From: UMGS1668 sp035447605
GTDB taxonomy: Bacteria; Bacillota; Clostridia; Oscillospirales; Ruminococcaceae
Assembly (NCBI GenBank): GCA_035447605.1
Contig: DAOTHJ010000015.1
Coordinates: forward strand, 1 to 52,888
DNA: 52,888 nt
Reading direction: 5' to 3'
The notes under the pieces are model-generated. The model worked only from the letters and a program-made list of their open reading frames with translations. It made no database searches and had not been told where the DNA came from. Shown one piece after another: positions 46,698 through 52,888 of the stretch. Position 1 is the stretch's first letter. Every line of letters begins with the position of its first letter. Both the position numbers and the translations under genes were made by a program.

Positions 46698-48596
46698 TTA
46701 CGAACCCGATGTGGCGCCGATGGTGAAGACCCACTGGCTGCTGCCGGTGTAGTCCGCACAGTCCGAAGTGACCGCGATCGTCAGGCAGTAGGTTCCCGCG
46801 TCGGTCGGGAGAAGATCGGTGATGCTGCCGTCCGAGAGAAGAACCGTTTCGGAATAGTCCTCGGAGGGGACGTCCACGATGCTGAACTGGACGTATTTGC
46901 CGTCGATCTCCACCGTATTGCCGTCCGCGTCGGTCGCGCCGTTATAGACGATGCTGACCGTGTCGCCGGAAAGAACCGTGTCGTCCTCGTTCACATGGAA
47001 GGTGAGCGCCGTCTTTCCGGAGGCCTCGGCATAGTCGCCGACGCCGCTGAAGCTGTGGATGGAGGCGGTGATCGTGAAGTCCACGGAGGGCTCGCTCAGT
47101 TCCGTCGTATTTTCACCGGATGTCTGGCCGCCCTGAGGTTCCTGCGGAACTTCGCCGTTTTCCGGCATCGAAGGCATCTCGCCGGAGACGTTTTCACGCA
47201 TGCCGGGCTGTTTTCCGGAAGTCCCGTCGAGGTTGCCCTCCGGCATTTCGGGGGCTTCGCCGTCCTGAGGCACCTGTGCGTCAAATCCCTCCGGAGGTTC
47301 CTGCGGGTTGAAATTGCCTTCCGGCATCTGGCCGCCAGGCTGCATGCCGCCGGTTCCCGCAGCCCAGGAACTCAGGTTTCCGGTGTACTGCTGCTGAACT
47401 CCGTTTGCATAAACATGGTAAGTCGTATCCTCCGCAAGATCGGCAGAGCTGAACGTGAAGCTCTGGAAGGCCTTTTCCATTGCCGTTTCAAGCAGCACGC
47501 CGCCGTTCTCATCCTCGATGCGGATGGTGGTGCCGGCGCTCTGCGTGGCGGCAAAGCTCAGTTCCATATACGGCTGGGCGGAGTCCGTGCTGACCGCGTC
47601 GTTGCGGCTGCCGGAGGCGATCACGACGCCGCCGTTGATCAGAATGTTGCCGTCCGCGTCGATGCCGCCGTCTCCGGTCTGCGGATTCGCCATCGCAACG
47701 ATGGTTCCGCCGTTGATGATAAGATCACCGTTGGAGTCAATGCCGTCGCCCTCGGAGCCCTGTCCGGCGTTGATCGTGAGGGAGCCTCCATTGATCGTGC
47801 AGACGGATACGCCGTCCTCGTTGGTGTTGATGCCGTCGTCCATGGAGGAGATGGTGATCGTGCCGCTGTTGACGATCAGATGCATCTCGCTGTCAAGACC
47901 CTCGTTGTCGGCGTTGATTGCGAGGGAGCCTTCACCGTCGAAGGACATCGTCATTTTGCTGTAAAAGGCGCCGTCAAATTTGTAGAGTTTATCTTCGGTG
48001 CCCTCTTTGTAGATCTTTGCGACATGGGAGCCAGTGACGGTGTTTTCGCTTCCGTCGGCAAGAACCACCTGTGCGCCGGCCTCCGTGGTGCTCTCCGTCT
48101 CATATACATTATAAAAGATGACGGCGGGCGCGACCGGGCAGGTGATGTCCGCGCCGTCGAGGATCAGCTTGACGACCGCGCTCTCGTCCGTTGCGGCGTC
48201 CTCCCCGAGATCGACGGCGATCTGGCCGTTGGAGAGCGTGCCGGTTACATGATAGCTGCCCGGCTGCGTGATCGTGAGCACGGTGGTTCCGGCGGCTTCT
48301 TCGGCGGTATGCCCGTCGGATTCGCTGCCGGCTCCGTACGTTTCGTCATGGCCGGCTTCGTAATAAATGACCGGAGCGCCCACATAGACCGCGTCCTCCG
48401 CGTTTTCGGAAGCCGCCGCTCCGTCCACCGTGATACCATCGTCGCCGAGGACGATCTGAACCGCGTCGGCGTAGGCGTTCTCTTCACCGGAACCGCTGTT
48501 TTCGGAAGATTCGGCCTCTTCTCCGGTGGAGCTGCATCCGGCCAACAGTGCCGCCGCCATGCAGAAAGTCAACAGAACAGAAAGGAATTTTTTCAT
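46698..48596 (-). CDS. Carbohydrate-binding lipoprotein, Cthe_2159-like beta-helix
   Basis: The 632-residue protein has a lipoprotein signal (MKKFLSVLLTFCMAAALLAGC, Cys21), an acidic linker, and a Cthe_2159-type right-handed beta-helix (about 90-390), with ladder segments GSLAINADNEGLDSEMHLIV, GTITISSMDDGINTNEDGVS and GDLIINGGTIVAMANPQTGD. The family binds cellulose or acidic plant polysaccharide with calcium. Residues 395-505 are low-complexity, Met/Pro/Gly/Glu-rich (GGMQPGGQMPEGNFNPQEPP), then a C-terminal Ig-like domain (about 510-632). GGAGG stands 6 nt before the ATG. It would sit on the outer cell surface. Confidence 0.84.
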   Translation of the reverse strand: MKKFLSVLLTFCMAAALLAGCSSTGEEAESSENSGSGEENAYADAVQIVLGDDGITVDGAAASENAEDAVYVGAPVIYYEAGHDETYGAGSESDGHTAEEAAGTTVLTITQPGSYHVTGTLSNGQIAVDLGEDAATDESAVVKLILDGADITCPVAPAVIFYNVYETESTTEAGAQVVLADGSENTVTGSHVAKIYKEGTEDKLYKFDGAFYSKMTMSFDGEGSLAINADNEGLDSEMHLIVNSGTITISSMDDGINTNEDGVSVCTINGGSLTINAGQGSEGDGIDSNGDLIINGGTIVAMANPQTGDGGIDADGNILINGGVVIASGSRNDAVSTDSAQPYMELSFAATQSAGTTIRIEDENGGVLLETAMEKAFQSFTFSSADLAEDTTYHVYANGVQQQYTGNLSSWAAGTGGMQPGGQMPEGNFNPQEPPEGFDAQVPQDGEAPEMPEGNLDGTSGKQPGMRENVSGEMPSMPENGEVPQEPQGGQTSGENTTELSEPSVDFTITASIHSFSGVGDYAEASGKTALTFHVNEDDTVLSGDTVSIVYNGATDADGNTVEIDGKYVQFSIVDVPSEDYSETVLLSDGSITDLLPTDAGTYCLTIAVTSDCADYTGSSQWVFTIGATSGS

Positions 48597-48714
48597 AGAC
48601 TGCCTCCTTTTTGAATTCGAGGGTACTATAACATGGAATCATTTCAAGAATACGGAGGAATTGTTAAGATTTTTTGAGCGAAGCGGCAAAAATCCGGCGG
48701 CAGTAAAATTTTGT

Positions 48715-48742
48715 TTGACAGAAACCGAATTCTGTTTAAGAT
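48715..48742 (+). promoter_or_regulatory. Promoter of the rlmI-like gene
   Basis: TTGACA (48715-48720)-16-TAAGAT (48737-48742), 38 nt before the ATG. Confidence 0.78.
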
Positions 48743-48780
48743 ATATATTATAATTTAAATGATTTTGAAGGTTTGAGGAA

Positions 48781-50007
48781 ATGAAGACGGAAAGAATGTT
48801 TCCCCGCGCGGTCGTGACAAAAAAGGCGGAATTCTCCGTTTCGGAGGGGCATCCGTGGATCTACGATACGGAAGTGCTGTCCGTAAGTGAGGGTTTTGTG
48901 AACGGCGGACTGGTGGATGCGGTTACGGAAAAGGGCCGCTATCTTGGCACCGGTTTTCTCAGCACGGAGAGCAAGATCCGGATCCGCCTGATCTCCCGGA
49001 ATGCGAACGACCGCTTCGACCGGGATTTCTTCCGCAGAAGGATTCAGTACGCATGGGATTATCGAAAGACCGTCATGGGAACGGATACGGACTGTTGCCG
49101 GGTCATCTTCGGCGAGGCGGATCAGTTCCCGGGGCTCACGGTGGACCGCTTTCACGATATTCTCGTCACGCAGACGCTCTCCGTCGGCATCGAAAAGCTC
49201 AAGCCCATGCTGTTTCCGCTGATTTACGACGTTTTAACGGAGAACGGGGAACTGATCTCCGGTCTGTATGAGCGCAACGACGTCGCGATCCGGCAGCTCG
49301 AGGGGCTGGAAGAAAACAAGGGCTGGTTCCCGCTGCCCGGCGTCGCCAATCCGGAGAAGACGACCACCTTCATCACGGAAAACGGTATCCGCTACCTCGT
49401 TGATTTTGAGAACGGCCAGAAGACCGGGTTCTTCCTCGATCAAAAATATAACCGCCTCGCCGTGTCGAAACTCGCCAAAGGCAGGCGGGTGCTCGACTGC
49501 TTTACCCATACCGGTTCCTTTGCCCTCAATGCGGCAAAGGGCGGGGCTTCTTACGTCAAGGCGGCCGACATTTCCGAGTCCGCTCTGGAGACGGCAAGGC
49601 TCAACGCGGAACAAAACGGGCTTTCGGACCGCATCGATTTTGTCGCGGCGGATGTGTTCGATCTGCTGCCGTCGCTCGAAAACTCGGCGGAAAAATATGA
49701 TTTTATCATTCTCGATCCGCCGGCCTTCACCAAATCCAGAAAGACCGTCGCCGGCGCCGAGCGGGGATACAAGGAGATCAATTACCGGGCGATGAAGCTT
49801 CTGCCGAGAGGCGGCTACCTCGCAACCTGCTCCTGCTCCCACTTCATGCCGGACGAGCTCTTTGTAAAGATGCTTCACTCGGCCGCAAAGGACGCCGCCG
49901 TGAGTCTCCGCCAGATTGAGGCCCGCCAGCAGGCGCCGGATCATCCGATTCTGTGGAACGTACCGGAGACCGACTACCTGAAGTTCTATCTGTTCCAAAT
50001 CGTCTGA
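48781..50007 (+). CDS. rlmI: Class I rRNA methyltransferase, RlmI-like (23S rRNA C1962 m5C)
   Basis: Family role: 5-methylcytosine at 23S rRNA position 1962. The 408-residue protein has an N-terminal PUA domain (1-80; FSVSEGHPWIYDTEVLSVSE), an RlmI/K central region, and a Rossmann methyltransferase domain (about 190-400). The domain shows SAM motif I VLDCFTHTGSFALNAAKGGA, DFIILDPPAF (catalytic motif IV) and the catalytic-Cys motif ATCSCSHFM. GAGGAA precedes the ATG. The C-terminus ends PETDYLKFYLFQIV. It is intact, and its last 45 bp are the first copy of a six-unit array that runs 444 bp beyond the stop. Annotated by family; a paralogue with another site is possible. Confidence 0.9.
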   Translation: MKTERMFPRAVVTKKAEFSVSEGHPWIYDTEVLSVSEGFVNGGLVDAVTEKGRYLGTGFLSTESKIRIRLISRNANDRFDRDFFRRRIQYAWDYRKTVMGTDTDCCRVIFGEADQFPGLTVDRFHDILVTQTLSVGIEKLKPMLFPLIYDVLTENGELISGLYERNDVAIRQLEGLEENKGWFPLPGVANPEKTTTFITENGIRYLVDFENGQKTGFFLDQKYNRLAVSKLAKGRRVLDCFTHTGSFALNAAKGGASYVKAADISESALETARLNAEQNGLSDRIDFVAADVFDLLPSLENSAEKYDFIILDPPAFTKSRKTVAGAERGYKEINYRAMKLLPRGGYLATCSCSHFMPDELFVKMLHSAAKDAAVSLRQIEARQQAPDHPILWNVPETDYLKFYLFQIV

Positions 50008-50451
50008 AGCGCCGGGTACGCCTGTTTCGATGTTGGAGTCTCCGCCCGGAGACAGACTACTTGAAGTTTTACCTATTCCAAATTGTCTGAAGCGCCGGGC
50101 ACGCCTGTTTCCGATGTTTGAAGTCTCCGCCCGGAGACCGATTACCTGAAGTTTTATCTGTTTCAAATCGTCTGAAGCGCCGGGCACACCCGTTTCGATG
50201 TTGGAGTCTCCGCCCGGAGACCGATTATTTAAAGTTTTATCCTATTCCAAATTGTCTGAAGTACCGGGCACACCCGTTTCGATGTTGGAGTCTCCGCCCG
50301 GAGACCGACTACCTGAAGTTCTATTTGTTCCAAATCGTCTGAAACGCCGGGCACGGCTGTTCCGATATTTGAAGTCTCCGCCCGGAGACCGATTACCTGA
50401 AATTCTATCTGTTTCAAATCGTCTGAAACGCCTGGCATAACAGTCTCCGCC
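49963..50451 (+). repeat. Six tandem copies of the rlmI 3' end (83-85 bp units)
   Basis: Units start at 49963 (the functional end of rlmI), 50046, 50131, 50214, 50298 and 50382. Each has a 45-bp coding part (PETDYLKFYLFQIV plus TGA; stops at 50005, 50088, 50173, 50257, 50340 and 50424) and a 38-40 bp tail. Five unit junctions carry GTCTCCG-CC-CGGAGAC, a perfect dyad. Compared with unit 1 the coding parts differ at 20 bases, and every one is synonymous; unit 4 also has one inserted C. The sixth unit has a shortened tail. Units are contiguous and lack spacers, so this is not a CRISPR array. Confidence 0.95.
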
Positions 50452-50549
50452 GAATAAAGTTTTTCCCCGCTGTGGGATGCTCGAAAAAAGGCATGGAATT
50501 CTGAATTTTTATCTCTTTCGACTTATTTTCTCGGAAGAAAGGAAAGCTC

Positions 50550-51413
50550 ATGGGAACCAACAACGTCATCAGAGAAAAGCTGACCCAATATGCGCTGCTC
50601 ACCGCGGCGTCGCTGCTGATTATTTTCGGCAACTATTTCTTCAAATATCCGAATAATTTCGTATTCGGCGGCGTGACCGGCGTCTCCATCCTCCTGAGCA
50701 GGATGTTCACTTTGAGCACGGCGACCTATAACCTGATTATCAACATCGCCCTGCTGCTGATCGGAATTCTCGTGCTCGGAAAAGAGTTTGTCAAAAAGAC
50801 GCTCTATGTCTGCGTGACCTCGACGCTTGGCCTTTCCCTGATGGAAAAAATTTATCCGATGGATGCCCCGCTGACCGATCAGCCGATGCTCGAGCTGGTT
50901 TTTGCCATTGTGATTCCAGGCGTCGCGGCAGCCATCCTTTTTAACATGGAGGCGTCGAGCGGCGGTACGGATATCCCGGCCATGATCATCCAGAAATATA
51001 CCACGCTGAACGTGACCGCCGGTCTGTTTATCGTCGATCTCGTCATCACCCTGCTGTCGTTTGTCGTGTTCGACATTGAAACCGGTCTCTTTTCCATCAC
51101 AGGTCTGCTCTGTAAGACGCTCGTCATCGACGGAGCGATTGAAAATATCAACCTCTGCAAGTATTTCACGATCGTCTGCACGGAGCCGGATCCGATCTGC
51201 GACTTTATCCACGAGAAGCTGCACCGCACGGCCACGATCTTCGGCGCGGAGGGTACGTACAGTCACCGTCAGAAATATGTGATCCTCGCCGTCATGCGGC
51301 GCAGTCAGGCGGTGCGTCTCCGCCGCTTTATCAAGGATGTCGAGCCGAGCGCCTTCCTGATGATCACCAACTCGAGCGAGATTATCGGCAAGGGCTTTCG
51401 CGGATACAACTGA
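50550..51413 (+). CDS. YitT-family membrane protein with DUF2179 domain
   Basis: The 287-residue protein has five or six membrane segments in its first 190 residues (YALLTAASLLIIFGNYFFKY, NNFVFGGVTGVSILLSRMFT, LNVTAGLFIVDLVITLLSFV), including the family's ASSGGTDIPAMIIQKY. A cytoplasmic C-terminal DUF2179 (about 205-287) reads HRTATIFGAEGTYSHRQKYV then ILAVMRRSQAVRLRRFIKDV. YitT proteins are of unknown function. AAAGGAAAG stands before the ATG. It is the first intact gene beyond the rlmI array. Confidence 0.92.
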   Translation: MGTNNVIREKLTQYALLTAASLLIIFGNYFFKYPNNFVFGGVTGVSILLSRMFTLSTATYNLIINIALLLIGILVLGKEFVKKTLYVCVTSTLGLSLMEKIYPMDAPLTDQPMLELVFAIVIPGVAAAILFNMEASSGGTDIPAMIIQKYTTLNVTAGLFIVDLVITLLSFVVFDIETGLFSITGLLCKTLVIDGAIENINLCKYFTIVCTEPDPICDFIHEKLHRTATIFGAEGTYSHRQKYVILAVMRRSQAVRLRRFIKDVEPSAFLMITNSSEIIGKGFRGYN

Positions 51414-51537
51414 GCATCCGACAAAGAGAAAAAACCTTTTCGGTATCCGATCCGCATTAAAATTTGTGCGCTTTGACGGAAAACCCCGGGGCAAAATTAT
51501 GAAATTCGCTGCAGATGAATAAATTTTCAAAAGGGTG

Positions 51538-51566
51538 TTGACAGGATTCCAAAAGCGTGTTAAGGT
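51538..51566 (+). promoter_or_regulatory. Promoter of the lysine-riboswitch operon
   Basis: TTGACA (51538-51543)-17-TAAGGT (51561-51566), placing the start near 51574. Confidence 0.75.
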
Positions 51567-51612
51567 AATCACAACAATTTCATACCGTTGTTTCGGAGGT
51601 CATTCTCCCAAA

Positions 51613-51779
51613 CAATGATAGAGGCGCGGAAAGTAAGAGTATCTGTTGGCAAGGCGCGGCTGCCGCCGACAGGGAAAGGGCTTTTCGCCGAAATGGATAC
51701 GCGGGGCCGCCTGTGTTTCCGTTGGGGCCGGAGATAAGATCTCCGGGACTGTCACCCTTTGGGTGGAGCGCTATCATTG
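51613..51779 (+). promoter_or_regulatory. Lysine riboswitch (L box)
   Basis: A perfect 9-bp P1 helix joins CAATGATAG (51613-51621) and CTATCATTG (51771-51779). Between them, in order, are the conserved core elements: GAGGCGCGG, AGTAAGAGTAT, AGGGAAAGG, CGCCGAAAT, GTTGGGGCC, GGGACTGTCA and GGTGGAGCG. These align with the Bacillus lysC leader by eye. Family knowledge: lysine binding stabilises the aptamer and promotes termination downstream. The gene it controls encodes an amino acid transporter, which is a known L-box context. Confidence 0.94.
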
Positions 51780-51806
51780 GTCAGAAACATGATTTTTGTA
51801 TGTTTT

Positions 51807-51856
51807 CGCCATGTGTGCTTTCCCATAAGGGAAGCAGGCATGGCGATTCTTTTTTA
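51807..51856 (+). terminator. Riboswitch-controlled intrinsic terminator
   Basis: CGCCATGTGTGCTTTCCC (51807-51824), loop ATAA, then GGGAAGCAGGCATGGCG (51829-51845), followed by ATTCTTTTTTATT. It lies 28 nt after the P1 helix and 68 nt before the gene, so it is the expression platform. Confidence 0.92.
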
Positions 51857-51923
51857 TTCGTGCCTCGAAAAGAAATTGAAAGCTGAAACATCGAATTTTA
51901 ATGATTGAAAGGGGAAAACAACG

Positions 51924-52841
51924 ATGGCAAGAAGAATTTTTGCACTCCTCCTGTCTCTCGCGATGGTATTCGCGTTTGCAGCCTGCTCCTCCAATAGCGG
52001 AGAAGAAAGCGTCCCTGCCGAAGATTCCACCTCCGAGTCTGCGGACTCCACCTCCGAGTCCGCTCCTGCCGAGGAGGAAGGCGTTCTCACCGACAACGTG
52101 CTTTCCGTCGCCATGGAATGCGGCTATGCGCCGTATAACTGGTCCCAGGCCGATGATTCCAACGGCGCCGTGCCGATCCAGGACAGCGACGAATACGCCT
52201 ATGGATACGACGTCATGATGGCCAAATACATCGCCGATTATCTCGATATGGATCTGGAGATCGTCAAGCTTGACTGGGATTCCCTCCCGCTCGCCGTCCA
52301 AACCGGAACGGTCGACTGTGTCATTGCCGGCCAGTCCATCACTGCCGAGCGGCTTCAGACCGTCGATTTCTCGAATCCGTATTATTACGCCTCCATCGTT
52401 GCGCTGGTCGACGCGAACGGTGCCTATGCCGGTGCCGAGGGCATCTCCGGTCTCGCGGGTGCCGCCTGCACCTCTCAGCTCAACACCGTCTGGTATGACG
52501 TCTGCCTGCCGCAGATCCAGGATGCCGAAATCCTGACTGCTCAGGAGAACGCCCCTTCCATGCTCGTGGCGCTCAACTCCGGCGTCTGCGACGTGGTTGT
52601 CACCGACAGACCGACCGCAATGGCCGCCTGCGCCGCCTATCCGAATCTGCTGATGCTGGATTTCACCGATACCGAAGACAACTTCGAAGTTTCCGAGGAA
52701 GAGATCAACATCGGCGTCTCCGTCCAGAAGGGCAACACCGAGCTGCTCAACGGCATCAACGAGGCTCTTGCCACGCTGACCGTTGACGACTACAATGAAA
52801 TGATGAACGAGGCCATTGCCGTTCAGCCGCTCACAAACTGA
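51924..52841 (+). CDS. Amino acid ABC importer, substrate-binding lipoprotein (probably lysine)
   Basis: The ATG at 51924 follows AAAGGGG by 9 nt. The 305-residue protein has a lipoprotein signal MARRIFALLLSLAMVFAFAAC (Cys21), an acidic Ser/Glu linker (22-55) with two copies of DSTSESA, and a type II binding-protein fold: SVAMECGYAPYNWSQADDSN, GYDVMMAKYIADYLDMDLEI, LPLAVQTGTVDCVIAGQSIT, with a ligand Arg in ITAERLQTVDF and a ligand Asp in GVCDVVVTDRP. Placement behind a lysine riboswitch implies that it imports lysine. A permease-like gene begins 26 nt later, so it is the first gene of an operon. Confidence 0.93.
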   Translation: MARRIFALLLSLAMVFAFAACSSNSGEESVPAEDSTSESADSTSESAPAEEEGVLTDNVLSVAMECGYAPYNWSQADDSNGAVPIQDSDEYAYGYDVMMAKYIADYLDMDLEIVKLDWDSLPLAVQTGTVDCVIAGQSITAERLQTVDFSNPYYYASIVALVDANGAYAGAEGISGLAGAACTSQLNTVWYDVCLPQIQDAEILTAQENAPSMLVALNSGVCDVVVTDRPTAMAACAAYPNLLMLDFTDTEDNFEVSEEEINIGVSVQKGNTELLNGINEALATLTVDDYNEMMNEAIAVQPLTN

Positions 52842-52867
52842 GCAAATTATAGCGAGGGAGCGAAATC

Positions 52868-52888
52868 ATGTCTTTGCCTTCTGATTTT
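52868..52888 (+). CDS. Start of the next operon gene, probably the importer permease (cut by the window end)
   Basis: Only MSLPSDF is visible; GAGGGAG lies 8 nt before the ATG. Identity is inferred from operon order in this transporter family. Confidence 0.45.

Noticed and set aside
46512..48614. Long open frame antisense to the carbohydrate-binding lipoprotein gene
   Set aside because: Runs over two real genes and a terminator; no ribosome site.
50007..50440. Overlapping short frames across the rlmI array, on both strands
   Set aside because: They arise from reading the repeated unit in several phases and lack ribosome sites; no evidence that any is translated.
49963..50451. Regular array that could be taken for a CRISPR
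   Set aside because: Units are contiguous at 83-85 bp without unique spacers, contain the rlmI gene end, and no cas genes are near.

Overview
The window looks like chromosome from an anaerobic, endospore-forming Firmicute of class Clostridia with fairly high GC, probably near the Oscillospiraceae/Ruminococcaceae. Evidence: an alpha/beta-type small acid-soluble spore protein gene (16145-16324), a PerR / high-molecular-weight rubredoxin / rubrerythrin operon, an adenosylcobalamin-dependent ribonucleotide reductase, PEP synthase, purine-rich ribosome binding sites and sigma-A promoters throughout. Lineage is inferred from gene content only. No tRNA, rRNA or CRISPR array was seen.

Region 1 (1-6.5 kb) is the most unusual. 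A gene beginning at 859 is cut after 35 codons and its remainder resumes at 5690. Between lies a 4.7-kb element carrying a large serine recombinase whose stop codon sits at the left junction, plus a GNAT acetyltransferase, a DUF6132-type membrane peptide, an AT-rich DUF4238-like gene and small unknowns. Joining the flanks at the shared dinucleotide GA restores a 273-codon frame reading SCSDKDCLEDL across the joint. This is the layout of skin-like elements that interrupt sporulation genes.

Region 2 (6.5-18 kb): an ASKHA/2Fe-2S (RACE-like) protein, an ABC-2 exporter with a structured leader, a LacI regulator/ribokinase operon, an SPFH protein with four zinc ribbons, an alpha/beta-hydrolase lipoprotein, the SASP gene, and a TPR protein resembling the middle of a MalT/LuxR regulator behind a 13-G tract. 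Region 3 (18-28.5 kb): GltS-type symporter, OmpR/EnvZ-like two-component pair, class II NrdJ, a repeat-rich DHHW-motif protein, a small helical protein and the PerR-Hrb-Rbr operon.

Region 4 (28.5-46 kb): PEP synthase; a serC-serA-DUF1015 serine operon divergent from a TetR gene; PutP; an SH3 lipoprotein; a polar amino acid ABC importer; a B12-binding radical SAM protein; a MATE exporter overlapping an Sfp-type phosphopantetheinyl transferase; a flavodoxin-fold reductase. Region 5 (46.6-52.9 kb): a Cthe_2159-like carbohydrate-binding lipoprotein; an RlmI-like rRNA methyltransferase followed by five extra tandem copies of its own 3' end whose base substitutions are all synonymous; a YitT protein; and a lysine riboswitch with terminator controlling an amino acid ABC importer that runs off the window.

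The two strongest discovery leads are the split gene with its serine-recombinase element (859-6409) and the synonymous 3'-end array behind rlmI (49963-50451).
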